DNA from: Climacteris rufus
Lineage: Eukaryota; Chordata; Aves; Passeriformes; Climacteridae
DNA: 64,000 nucleotides
Assembly: GCA_013398175.1 (NCBI GenBank)
Contig: VZRZ01002554.1
Span: 434,001 to 498,000 of the forward strand
Reading direction: 5' to 3'
Position numbers and translations under genes: made by a program
In this document: one piece after another, positions 1 to 12,174 of the stretch
Layout: every line of letters starts with the position of its first letter
How positions within the stretch are numbered: position 1 is the stretch's first letter
The notes under the pieces: model-generated
Database searches by the model: none
The model's input: the letters and a program-made list of their open reading frames with translations, nothing else
Told to the model about the DNA's origin: nothing

Positions 1-3000
1 ACACACTCTTGCTCTCTTAAAGTTTCCCGTCCTTGCTTTATAGCTAGGATTGGATAGATCCTCTTGGAGCCTTTTTTGTCCTAATTTATAATGCAGAGAA
101 TAGGAACACCCCACCTCTTTGTGCAAGAGGTGGAGGACACTCACTGTGTGTGTGACAGATACTCCAAGGTCTTTAAAAGAAGGGAGTAAATAATCATCTC
201 AAGCTAGATTGAACAGAGCACTGGCCAAATGCACACACTGGTCTCTGGGTGATTTTATAGGTCTTTAGTTCTACATTCAGATTTCCAGACATTCCCTGAC
301 AGAAGTCCATGGAGTTGAATACTCATGGTGAGGAGACAAAAAGCACATGGCTTCCATTTCACTATGTTTGCATGATGGCAATCATTCCTCCAGGTCTGCA
401 TCCTGAACCTTCCTATGCCATATCTAATGCTACTGTGACCAAAGCACTGCCTGTGCATCCTGGATCCTCAGCCATTCCAGGGACACCTCCGTAAAGGCAA
501 AGATGGACAGCAGTGCTGTTCTGTGTAGAGCTTGGGAATCTGCCTTCACACGTGCTTGGAGTGAGACCTGAAAAAGTCACACGGTTCCCCAGAATGGAAG
601 AATACACACGTGTTTGCAGACAGGTGAAAATGTTTCATTTGGAATTGAATTTTTTAAAAATGTTGTATTCCAAATTCTGACACTGAATTTGAAATACTCA
701 GCATGAGCAGTCATCTCTAAATGTTAAATCAAAATGCTTTGTTCAAGAATGATCAAAACATGACATTTGCTTATTGAAGGTAGAACTAGTGCCTCCCTCT
801 CTGCTTTTATTAGCAAATGAAATTCTGCAAGGAAAAATGAGAATAATTTCACAATTTTGTTTTCATTTTTTAAAGGATGTAGGTCCTGTCTGAGCCCATT
901 TCCTCCAGAACTGCTCCAGTTATCTAAGTGCTCTTCTGCTAAGAGGAATAGGAACCAGCTAGGAGAGACATAAAGGTGAGTGCTGGTCAGTTAACATCTC
1001 CCAGGGTAATATAGGGCATATAGTCTAAATTAATGGACTGAGAGTGCCTCTAAAGGCAGACATTGGCATGTGCATTGTGATTGCTTCTACTGCCTCGTTG
1101 GAGTGAGATGTGGGCATCTTTCCCCTCTGACATGTAGGAAGGCATCCCAAGGATGTGAGGCAGAAGGTGCTCATGGTGCTGTTTGGCCAGCCTTTTGTCA
1201 GGATCAGTGTGTCCCTGGGACACACTGAGAAGCCTGTATTTGGCTGTTTTGTCTTCTACAGCAATGGAAAAAATCTTTCACTGCAAACCCAGTATTTCTA
1301 TGAGATTTCCAGAAGCCTCTCACCTTGGGTGCTGCAGCCTCTCTCTGCTCCCTTACAGTGTCCCCACAGGTCTCACCCCAACTTCTCCCCTGCAAAGGTC
1401 TTCACCTCTCCCACAGAGGCACTGTTCAAAATTAATGAAGGTGGTAGAAGCCAAGAGGACAAGGGTCTATTGTTTCTGATGTGTTACAAGCTAGGATCTG
1501 TAGGAGGGCAAAACTTTCTCCTTCCTTCTCTGCATATACAAGCTTCTTTCACCACAGCTGAAGACCTTTATGGTCTGCAATATCCAGCTGAGTGAATGCT
1601 GATGGAGGCTGAAGAGGCAGGGAAGAGTTTACCTGCACCTCTGGGATCTGCCAATGCTGAACTTACAAGTATGACAGCAGTGAAAGAAACTGAGAGAGGC
1701 TAAGCCAGCAGCAAAGGTCTGGAGAAGAGCCTTGGAGAACACAGAGAGGTCCATGATATGGCCATGGCTGAGCAGAGTGAACTGTCCCACCTGGCAGAGT
1801 ATGGATATTGTGGATCCAGCTCTGGCATGGAGCACAGGGACTCAGGCTGTGGCTGCCATTGGTGGGTCTTGGTGCAGGAAGAAAAGTACTGCTTCAGGGA
1901 GTAACTTTCAGGAAGAATTAAGTTTAACAACTTAGCCCATGGGCCTGTTTGCAATATTCTTCCGTACAGACCGTTGTATCTGGAAGGTGGCTCTGCTGGA
2001 GAGTAGCCATCATCGATCAGTCTCTACCTTAAGAGGTGATCCCAGAGCTGGATTAATGTGACTTCATATGAATCTCTTCTTACCTCTGCTTCTGGCTCCC
2101 CACTGAGGTGGGGACACAACAAAAGCAGCCTCACCTGCTATGCACACGGGCTGACACCTGTGGTCTCACCTTGGACCATGGAGGGGAATTCTCTTGGTAC
2201 AGTTGCCACAGCCCACCATGGACCACAGCTTCCCTCCTTCAGGACTATGTGTCTGTGGGGGATGCAGGCTGTAGTAGGAGGAGTGATGGGACAGAAGGCA
2301 GTTGGAAAAACACAGCCTGGCACAGAGCTGAGGACTTTTTTCATCCTTTACTAGATAGCACAATTTGTGCAGCTGGCATGGGAGATCCTACCAGCTGCCT
2401 TCATGGGAATTTCCTGCCACAGCACAGAGGTTCTGACAGGCAGGTGAGTGCTCCTGCCTCTGCCCACGTATGGAAACTTAACTCAGGGACACCAGGCACT
2501 TAGTTTCAGCAACGAGTTTAGTGACAGGGAAGTATCATTCTGATTATAATGTATCACATTTGTAAAGCACAAGATGCAGTTCACAAGGCAAAATAATTCC
2601 TTTTCTCCCTCAAAAAATGTTAATTATGTTGCCCTCATTAAATGCTAAACACATTGATCCACTGGAGCAGAGAGCACCATATGGTTATTCACAACAAAAT
2701 ACATCTCTGGAGCCCTGCTGCAACCGTGGGACCCTGCTGGAGATGGATGTGGTGAAGGAGTGTGGAGCTGAACGCACACGTGTGAACGCCCAGGTGCTGC
2801 TCTGATTGTGCTGGAAGCCAAGTTCCTTCCCTACAATAAGGGAAAGGGTTCAGAGCCAGGTCCAAAGCTGTGTCTCTTTGCTCAGCAGTGGCCTGCTGGC
2901 TCTGTGGAGAGCTGCTGGAGCTGTGCTGGAGTTCCATGGGCACACCGCTGCTGCCGGGAGCACACAATGCACGCACACTGGCTGGCCCCTCTGCTCTCTT

Positions 3001-6000
3001 ATGGAATAATCAATGCAACAGTAGATAAAAATAGGTCCCATCTTTCAGGAACAGAGGGGTGGCATGTCTCGATTTTGCTGAGCATCCACTGTTCCTGGAC
3101 AGCGGCCAAGGAGTCGGTCACTGGATCTGCTGTGCAGCGCTGCTTCTCCTGGTGCTGGCCCAGCTACAGGGCCCACAAGGATTGCTTCCCAGGATGGATC
3201 CTGCCTAGCTGGATTCAGAGCACTATAATGTGCCCTGTGGGGATGGTTTCTATCTCCACAGCCTCTGTAGAGCTGAGAGGTCAATGATTTGATCAGTGGT
3301 TTTTCAAGTGTGCACACTGTGACTGAATGTGTGCAAACCAGGGTTCATGGTGAAAAAAAATGTGAATTTGCTGCCTGTCTTTATCCCAACTGCCTGCTAT
3401 GAACGTAGGACCTGGATCTGGCCACTCCAATTAGGTCTTGAAGCTCCATTTTACAGGCAAACCGGGTAAGAAATGCATGAAGTGTGGCAAGCAGTTAATC
3501 AAGATGGAAGCCATGGAAGACTTCTGTATATTCTCATGGGTCTCTTCCAGGTATATCAAAGCCACACACATCTGATGTGTGGGCTGATGTCAGGTCTCTT
3601 CCAAAGACATTTGCTGAACTTCTCTGCCTTGTGCTCTGCCTTTAGGGTGTCATCAAGCCAACACATGGGTTTGGTGCTTCCTCAAAACTGATTCCCTACT
3701 GTAGTAACAATTCTTCCTGCTTTGTACCCTGGGGAACTATGTAGACCTGAATGAAAACATCTGCTTTTCTTCTGAGAATTGGATCAATACAGAAAAAGAC
3801 CAAGACCCTGAAGACACCTCATTTCTCAGTTTCTCTTTATTTCGTTGTGACTTTGACTCTTAAATTCTTTGAATGCTGAGGGCCCCTGTGACCTGGCTAG
3901 AAAATACCCCAGGCTACCTCAGCCTGGTGTTTCCCCTAGGAAGCAGAGCTCATTTAAAATGAAACCACATTAGTCTTGGCAGAAAGCTTGAATTGTCACT
4001 GTCTCAAGGAAGCTCCATTAATTACTGTTCCCATTACACTATGAAAGATCAAATGCTGTGGATCAGTTTTAATTGGCTATTGATTTCTTATGTTATTACC
4101 TATGGTTGTGCTGAGATGCTGTCAGATGTACTGGATGCTTTTGATTATTCTTTCTGGCAGCTGGGATTAAAAACAGCAGGCAGATATTTCCTGATCTGTA
4201 ATGGATTGCTATGGTGTGCCAACAAGAACGGTCGGCTGGATGAATGGTCCTGCTCTGCCTGTCTCTTGTGCTGCTGAGCTGCAGTGCAGTTGCTGTTGTG
4301 AAGGCAAACACCATCGGGGCCAGCTGCCAGGGAAAGAGCAGGAAAAGCTCCAAAGAGCACGAGGATTTAGTGCTTGGAGAAATGCACTGCTGTCAGCGCC
4401 GAGGCAGGGTGAGCCAGGGAGCAGGGACTTGGGCACAGACAAAGCAGCAGTGCCCGTCAGACAGTGATGCAAGGAAAGGCAGATCAGGTTTCATTGCTGG
4501 GGATAAGCCCCCCACATGCCAACCTCAGCGATACCCTTGTGTGATGCCAAGCAGGCCCATATCAGTGACAGCCCTGAGCACACAGCCTGCTAATGGCCCT
4601 CCTGGGGCATTCTCCCTCGGAGCCCATCTGGGGATGCCTGAGCCTACTCTGTGACATGCTCTCATTAGCTGTTCAGAGTTCCTCCTTGTTTAACAGGAGA
4701 TGCTTTCCTGTCCTCCTGACCCCAAAATGACACCTTAATCTACAAATGATGACTTTCCCTAATTGTGCCTTGACAGAGAGAGAGGCCAACCCCTCCTTTC
4801 CCCTCCAAGGACTGTCATTTAATTAACAGGCAGGTATCTCTCAGGATTTACAGTCCAGCTCTAAGCTGCTACTCTCTCTACTCAGTAACTGAGTCCTATG
4901 AAGGCTCATTCAATTTATCTGTGCATTTTGATAACTGCACTCCTGCTAATCTCTCTCTATGCCAGCTTCCTGGATTTACCTCTCATGGACCACAGAGAGA
5001 GCAGTTAATCAAATGAACAGTCCCCATCTCACTTCTCATTCCCTTCCTGGTTCCTGAACTCAGATGTCTGTGTTGTAGATGGCTTCACAGCAGAGCAATA
5101 CCTATGCTGGCACCATCACCAGTTTCTAGTTTAATCCAACTCTCATATCTGTCCTACAGACATGACCAGAGATAGCATAGATGAAAGAGAGATCAGAATC
5201 AAAGACGTTGAGGCTGGCTGGATATCAAGAAGCATTTAATCTGTTCCTCCTTCACAAACTGGGATCATCTCTCTGCAACCTGTTCTTGACATATGTTTTC
5301 TAACAGGTTCTGAAAAAAAATCCAGTACTGGAGATTCCCACAAGTCCCAAGCCATCTTTTCCAGTGCTTCCCACCCTCCTGTTAGATGTCTGAGAGCAAG
5401 GGGGAGAACGATGTTGAAAGGCCATCTTGCACATCTTGTCCAGATGGATGTAGCTTCTGGTACCTGGGGCCATACTATCTGTCCTGCTGGTCATGAGGAG
5501 CAGACTGGTTCCACTTTGGTTGTGGTTTTTGTTTCCACAGTGGGTGAAGATGTAGCAAATGGTGTCTGTCCCTTTCAGCACTTTTTGTGGAGCATGCTAG
5601 GATCTAGCAAAGTCCAAAGAAAACTAGTATATTATTGTACGTTAGTGGCTGGTGGGTCAAACCCAGAGCCCTGGATTTTGTTGCATGGATCAGTAGTCTC
5701 TGAGTTAACAGATGTATTTTCAGAGTTCAGCTTGGCGATGATTTGACCATTTCAGAACAAATGAAGATAACAACAGCCAAATGATCTGCGCTGAGGGAGC
5801 TATATATGCAAGGGAGCACTCACACCTTCACCTCTGACTCCACACTGGAAAGATCAGTGTTGCCATGGGATTGCCCATGGGAATTGCCACAGATATCTCT
5901 ATCTTGGCAAACTGCTACCTAAATCCCTTACTTGGTAGAGAGGAGATCACACAAAACAGCTGGGCAGCTGTTGACTAGGTGTGTGTTTCCTATCTGATGT

Positions 6001-6882
6001 TAGTCACACCTCTGCAGATTTGGTGACTTCTCCAGCTTTGAGCCTCCACAGTGCCAGAGGAAGTGTCCTGCTGAGCACCTCCAGTGACAGGGTGCATAAA
6101 CTGGCCTCCTGGACAAGAGTCACTGGCTACCCAATGGATTTGAGACATCCAAGGACAACTGAAGCACAAACTAGCAGGAACTACAGAGGAGCTCTTTTTC
6201 AGCACACCTGCTCTTTGGTAAGTACCTTGTCTTTCAAACCTCTGCTTCTCTGCTAGTGAAAGAAAAACTTGGGGGTCAGACTGAACAAGAAACAATTGAA
6301 GTTCATACAATTAGTGTAGAACCTATCGTATAACATTCTGCTAGCTAAGGCTGCCCAGCCTGTAACCAAACAATGTTCAGACAGCGAATGTATTACATTA
6401 GCTGGGAAAAAAAAAGAGTGGTAGAACTGAGTGCACCTAATATCCTGCCCTTTCCCCACGACTGAGCATTTCTTAGTTTCTAAATCTTTCCTACCCACCC
6501 ACAGGCTGGATAACAAAAGGGGAAAAAGACTGTACTGCAGAGGAGGAGACACCAAATTGCACAGACAGCACTCTGGTATTTCAAGATCCATTGTCCTTGT
6601 AATTATTCATAAGAAGTTTTATCCTGAACTTGCACAAGTGGAACTAAAACCCAGAGAGGAGTAACAAGAGGCTTTGGGCCATGCTGGCAGTCAGGAGCAG
6701 AACTTTCAATCTCCAGAGCTGGCTTTGACCATCTGTGATCAAAAGACCCTGCATGAAGGCAGCAAGGTTTGGAAGAAGGATGAAGAAAGGGAGAAGTGCT
6801 GTTCCCTAGTGAGGAACTCACTGCAAGTCATCATGATCATGCAAAGCTGTAATGAATGAGGAATTATATTCAGCTGTGGTGT

Positions 6883-7290
6883 TCATAGAATGGGTTGGGT
6901 TGGAAAGGACCTTAAAGATCATCTAATTCCATAGCCTCTGCTACGGGCAGGGACAGTTTCCACTACACCAGATTGCTCAGAGTCCCATTCAGCCTGGTCT
7001 TAAACACTTCCAGGGATGGGGCATCCACAGCTTCTCTGAACAACCTGTGCCACTGCCTCACTACCCTCACAGTAAAGAATTTTTTCCTAATATCTAAACC
7101 TACTCTCTTTCAAATTAAAGCCATTACCTGTGCCCCACCACTACATGCCCTTGTCCAAAGTCCTTCTCCAGCTCTCTTGTTGGCCACTTTACTGGAAAGC
7201 TGGTATCCCCAGAGCTTACTCTTCTCCAGGCTGAACAACCCCAACATTCTCAGCCTATCTTCAGAGGTTAGAATTTCCTTTGATCAGTCC
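6883..7290 (-). repeat. CR1 LINE 3' fragment
   Basis: The plus strand begins with the reverse complement of the classic avian CR1 3' end (TCATAGAATGGGTTGGGTTG, then AAGGACCTTAAAGATCATCT). It continues through other recognisable CR1 segments: CACTTCCAGGGATGGGGCAT, CTCACAGTAAAGAATTTTTT and TCTCCAGGCTGAACAACCCC. The element is therefore inserted in minus orientation, the sense of MARCHF4 transcription. It is 5'-truncated, as most CR1 copies are. The left end is sharp; the right end fades between about 7290 and 7320. Confidence 0.93.
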
Positions 7291-7478
7291 CTTCCACTGG
7301 CCTGACCTGGCCTGGCCTCTCAGTGGGACAGACCAGCCTTTTGGCTAGTGCTACTGTAGCCCCCTGAAATCAGCAGGGCTGAGGAGAAGTCACTCAGAAG
7401 AGAGACCTGACCCCATCAACAGCCAGGGAGTCACAGCTCCCTGTGAAGATCTCATTTGTCACTGAGTTCAAACTGGGC

Positions 7479-7518
7479 AGAGGAAGAGGAGAAGGAAGAG
7501 GAGGAGGTGGAGAGGAGC
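7479..7518 (+). repeat. Purine-rich (GGA/GAA)n low-complexity run
   Basis: An uninterrupted A/G run, broken only by one T near its end, is built from GGA and GAA triplets. The glutamate-rich frame it creates on the plus strand is a by-product of composition. Confidence 0.8.
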
Positions 7519-9706
7519 GTGAACACAGGATCTCAGGTAGCACTGCTCAGAGCCCATTTCCTCTCCACTACTGAGCCAGGAGCAGCAGCAGCAGTAGGGA
7601 TTGAAAAGAGCACAAATGCACTATACAAGCAAATTTTACACCACAGGGTGGCAGGGGCAGAGGGCTAGCAGCATGAGCTTTTCTACAGGAAGGGAGAAAG
7701 AGCTCACATGGTCCAGAACATCCCCTCTCCTGGTGCAGCATGAGTGGGCTGCCTGGCAGCACTGGCAGATGTGCTGCACACAGCCCAAGTGGAGCCAGCT
7801 CTGGGTGGTTTCTGACTGCTGGGCAAGAGAACACACGTACAGACGTGTTAACTCACTGCATCTGTAATGCTTCCCACTGGCTTTTGAGTTTTTGGGAAAG
7901 CCAGCATGCCTGGCACCCCAGCACTGCCAGCTGTGCAGGGAGGAACCTGAGACAAGGGGATGCCCCAAGTCACAACCCTGAAATGCTCCTGGGAATGGGA
8001 TGTCTGTTTGCCCTTTGACTGGGAAAAAAAAATCAAAGGTCCCAGCCTAGGGCATTATGCTTAATGGTGACATCAGTGAAGAAACAAATAGACTTATTTT
8101 TCCCTCAGAGAACGTGGAAGAGAAATAGAGGCCAGATCCTTACAAAAATCAACAAATATTAAAAAATGAACCTCAAATCTGAATCTGTCTGCCCAGTTCC
8201 CCTGCAGTTCAAGGCTGGCATGGTTTGTTCTCTTCTACGTGGGAGGATTTAGCTCCTATTGACAGATGAGCTAATCAGTTCTCCTCAGCTCTTGAAGCTT
8301 TATCAAAGCCAGTTAATCATGTTACTGATGTCCGCCCAGGCCAGCACTCTCCACTTCTGTCCCCTGCCAACAAGGTGACACAAGGGCACACCACACATGT
8401 GTAGGGATAATTTTTTTCCACTTTCAATTCCACCAGTAAGAGGACATCACCAGTGGCTATTGTGCCAACAAATGGGTGCTGCCCACCTCTCTTTACCACC
8501 TTTGCCACCCTTTGTTCCTGGGGGGATGTGGTAACCCCACGAGCATCTCATGAGGAAGCAGGACGATCTCTACAGGCCAAGCTCACATCTCATTGCTAGC
8601 ACAGTGGTGGAAACAGTGGGAGGAAATGTCCTCCATCCTGGCAGGCCCAAGTCCTGTGCTGGAAGGCTGCTGAGTCCATCCATTTGAAGCTGGATGTGCA
8701 GTCCAGACTTTTGTCCCTGGCACTGGGTTTGTTTTACTTCTGTACCCAAATGTCACCAACTTCTGCTCTGTCCTGTTCCTCCTGAGGGCTGACTGGAAGC
8801 TGTGTTCCTTCCCTCTGGAATTGCTCTATTCATATATACAGATACTCACCCAAGTCAAGAGGACTGCCTTTTCTCACTGAGTCTTGGGAGGCTTCTTCTA
8901 CCTTTATACCAGTGATGGAAGGACCCAGACATGAAGAGCTCTCTGGTTCCCTTTTTGCTTCCTGTCAGGATCACTTGAACTGACAAGTTATCTCATGGCC
9001 TGTGCTTGGGTGGACACTGCTCAGGAGCACATTTGGAGGTGCCTGGTGTTCACCAGAGTGTTTGAGTAATCACTGTAGGTATCAGCAGCTACACCCTCCC
9101 ATCCTGCAGACCTGCCCTGGTCCCACAGCCTGAGCTACCAGGGATACTCGACTGGAGCCAGGCTGCCAGCAGATGCTCTGCTCTCTGGGCTTGTGCAGTG
9201 TGAGAGAGGCAGATGCATCCTCAGAGCTGCTCTGTACCAGCAACCTGTTGAGGACCCCAGGCTGGTCCATGACCTGGGTGGGACTTACAGCTCCAAGGTG
9301 GACCAAAGAAGGGGAAGCCACCCCTGCCTGGCAGAGATACTGGGCCAAGGAGCTGTATGTGGAGAGACTCTGCCATGCCTGCCATGGGGCTATTCCAGAA
9401 AGAAAGGAGTTTCTCTAAAGCCTTACACTCCCGCAACCTCACCCAGACCTTTGCACCCACTTCTTGCTCTGAAGAGAGATTCATTTCTCTCTGGGGTTAC
9501 TGCAGGTCCCTCTGCCACTCCAGCCAAGGAAACACTCTGGGGCCACCCAGACAAGCAGAGAGAACAGCAAAAAATGTGCATCAAAAGCAAAGAGGAGGAA
9601 AAGCCATGGCCACTCAATCCAAGCCAAGGGGTACTGGCTGGCTCTCCACGCCATCTCCCGCTCCTCTCCACAGGAACGAGCCGTGGTTGCGCTGTGAGAC
9701 ACGATC

Positions 9707-9713
9707 ACCCACC
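9707..9713 (-). other. MARCHF4: 5' splice site after MARCHF4 exon 3
   Basis: The minus strand reads ATAG|GTGGGT. It splits a glycine codon after its first base (phase 1), consistent with the CIGL sequence of the protein, whose remaining bases would come from exon 4. The match to GTRAGT is imperfect at +4. Confidence 0.85.
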
Positions 9714-9905
9714 TATACAGACAATGTCCATGAAGCCATACATTCCATAGCAGATCTGGAAGAGCAGGTCCTGGCGCTGCCATTTGGCTGAAGGACTGAA
9801 GGTTGACCAGATGAGCCACGAGATACTGGCAATGAGGAAGAGGGAACCCAGGATGGCCGCCGCTATCTGAACCTTCTCAATGACCGTCAGAGAGATGGCC
9901 TGCCA
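9713..9905 (-). CDS. MARCHF4: MARCHF4 exon 3: transmembrane hairpin
   Basis: This exon encodes 64 residues plus the first base of a glycine codon ([11 protein letters not shown]...MDIVCI|G). It holds the membrane hairpin that anchors the ligase. Helix 1 is about exon residues 14-33 ([20 protein letters not shown]). A short polar loop follows ([13 protein letters not shown]), then helix 2 begins ([18 protein letters not shown]). The frame continues directly from exon 2 (NPLQ|WQAI), as in the known protein. The acceptor is CTTGCAG|TGG after a very long pyrimidine tract. The donor is ATAG|GTGGGT, phase 1, and somewhat weak because position +4 is G. Against human MARCHF4 from memory I see only conservative changes (V to I in KVQI, R to K in SAKW, V to I in MDIV). 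Reading on into intron 3 gives one more residue after the split glycine and then TGA, so splicing is needed to add the cytosolic tail. Confidence 0.97.
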
Positions 9906-9975
9906 CTGCAAGGGGAGGCAATGGGGAGAGGGGACAAGAGGGAGGGAGGAAGGAGAAAAGAGAAGAGATTAGTTA
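9906..9975 (-). other. MARCHF4: 3' splice site of MARCHF4 exon 3 with long AG-free tract
   Basis: The minus strand has an almost uninterrupted pyrimidine tract of about 55 nt ending in TTGCAG. A good branch consensus, AACTAAT, lies at its upstream end, with the presumed branch adenosine opposite base 9969, about 63 nt from the acceptor. No AG dinucleotide occurs between that site and the acceptor, the pattern expected when a distant branch point is used. The splice site is certain; the branch point is inferred. Confidence 0.85.
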
Positions 9976-12138
9976 CTTAGGGCACATCACTGTTTCAAAC
10001 CATTGAAGTGGTTTTGGAGATCTCAAAGAGCAGCTCTGAGTGTAGGTGCTGTTACCCACTACACATCTGGGATAGAGCAAGACAGTTGTTCAGCAGCACG
10101 TGGCCTCCTGTTTCCTGACAGCACTGCTGAAAGGGCAATGGAGAGGAATCCTGCATCTCACCAGGAAAGCACAGAGATCTGAGTGAGGCAAGACGGATAA
10201 GGGCAAGACACCAAAAATAACATTGACATGACAGTAGATCTGTGATGGCTATCACAAACCAGGATGTTCAGTTGCTCCCTCAAATAGAGGCCAGACAGCA
10301 TCCTCAGCCAGGGCGTCCTAGTACCGTAAGAATAAGTGTCTTTTGAAGGCCTCACATGAGCTGGCTTTGTGCCACTTTGTGAGATCAGCCCTAGGTAGGA
10401 TCTCGCAGTGGCAATGCACATCCTACAGAACTTGCTACAAACAACACAAGTTTCTGTGGTCAGGACACCCTGCCTTTAAATGATGACATATTCAGGCTGT
10501 GTTCCAAGGTAAACGTCAATGCTTCTTCCTCAGAAGAAGAAAAAAATAGAAATAACTCCCCCAAATCCATTCACTATGTCAAATAGCTTTGTATAAGCTA
10601 TGTTATAAATATCCTAAGCCCGAACTCCTCTCTGTCACCTAGCATAAAACCTCCCCACTCAGATTTACACTGCTGAGAAAACTGCCCTATAAAAACTAGA
10701 GCAGAAACTGGTGTCTTTAACAAGATGTGGGGACGTGGTCCATAGCCTCTCCTGCAAATCAAAAATCAAGCATGTAAACAGGCTGGGGAGAGACAGCCTC
10801 TCCTGGCACTAAAGTATATAGGCCACCTCTAGCTGTGAGATACATGCCCTTGAAATCGCAGTGGGACTGGCAGGAGGATAAACAAAGATGGACTCCAACC
10901 TCCTGCAGGTACAGAGGATTCAGAGGAACTGAAAATCTTTAGCCTAGATTCAGTCCAAATTCAGTGTCCCTGTGAAGTGTCACCTCCTGTGAGACCTCAG
11001 CACTCTGCATGTTTGTCAAACATATCCTAGGACAGCAGGGTCATCCAACAAGCCTTGTCCCATCCTTGTGCAGGGCAAGAAGGAAGTTCAGTCACTGGGT
11101 ACCTCTTTAATGCCCAGGCCAGCCAGGAGTTAGCAATGTTTTAGCAAGATAGGGAGGAATTTGAACCCTTATTGAAGGTGAAAAGGACAAGAGGTGACTT
11201 GTGCTGGTACAGGCAGGCATGGCATTGCTACAGTCCAGTGATCAAACCCCTGAGCCGAATACACTCCCCTGGAAAGGGCTGCATTTGGAGAGGAACAGAC
11301 AAGAGCTTCAGCCTGAGGCTGAGGTCTGCAGGTTGCAACTGGAAGGAGATTGCTCTGCCTCTGCCAGCCTTGCTCCTTGGCTTACACCCTGCAAGGGCAG
11401 ACAGCCCTCAAATTGTCTATCATGGATGTGCAGCATCAGTGAGGTGGGTGGTACCAGCTTATCTGGTAGTTGGCCAGAGATAGAAATGGCCTCAGAGCTG
11501 CTGAGCAGAGGCAACTTCTTCCCCACTGAAGCAGGACTGCGCTCAGCTAAACCCAATCTCCTCCCTGGGCTCAGCTACCCCAATCCCCTTCCTGTCACCT
11601 GCCCCAGGAGCTGGCCCAGCCAAAGGCAAACATAGAGCACTGGGGACATTCAGTAACCTTTTCAACTGCCCACTCCCACTCTGCCACAGCCTGACCTACT
11701 CCATACTTCCACCAAATCCAGCCACACAACTGGCTGCTTTGTGCCACTGAGAAGGTGATACGCTGAAAAGCCTGGCAGTCCCAGTGGGTCAAGGCAAGGT
11801 GCAGGGGTGCGGGAGTCCACAGGAGAGGCACAGCTATGCAGCTCCTCTCCCGACATAAAACAGGACAAAGGCGACCCAGCGCCCACAAATCTGGCTTCTG
11901 AGGGTGGGATCAGCAGCTCTGCCATCCTCCCATCAGCTCTTCTGCTCTTCAACTTTGTTCTCAATAGCACCATAAGCCAATGCAGGACAAATCTGCAAGC
12001 AGTGGCATCAGCTCAGAGCTCCAGGACTAAATTCATGTGGCTGGGAGGCAGCCTGGACATGTGTGTGGGGTTGCACTTTCACCCCTGCAGCTTTCCCCAG
12101 ACCTCACCTCCCCTTCCACTGACTCTGGCTGACACCAA

Positions 12139-12174
12139 AGGAATGGGAGTGACAGGAGGAATGGGAGTGCAGAG
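12139..12174 (+). repeat. 18-bp tandem duplication
   Basis: Two adjacent 18-bp units share AGGAATGGGAGTG and differ only near their ends. This is a small local duplication in intron 2. Confidence 0.7.

Larger units (their letters stand above)
1..9712 (-). other. MARCHF4: MARCHF4 intron 3 (partial)
   Basis: This noncoding stretch follows exon 3 in transcript order and runs off the left end of the window. I looked for the tail exon (expected to begin LIIHEG and include IFKRWQAVNQQW) on the minus strand and did not find it, so the intron is probably longer than 9.7 kb. It contains a CR1 fragment at about 6883-7290 and a purine-rich low-complexity run near 7479-7518. The short open frames here show no recognisable domain. 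I see nothing else that can be supported. Confidence 0.7.

Noticed and set aside
3448..3475. CCATTTTACAGGCAAACCGGG resembling the MIR core
   Set aside because: Only about a dozen consecutive bases fit, and neighbouring MIR segments are not recognisable.
9193..9791. Plus-strand frames of 144-185 codons over and beside exon 3
   Set aside because: They are partly antisense shadows of the conserved exon, with no domain, splice signals or plausible start context.
9705..9911. Stand-alone small membrane protein beginning MQWQAISL
   Set aside because: The apparent start methionine lies in the intron just before the acceptor, and the frame continues exon 2 in phase. It is an exon of MARCHF4.
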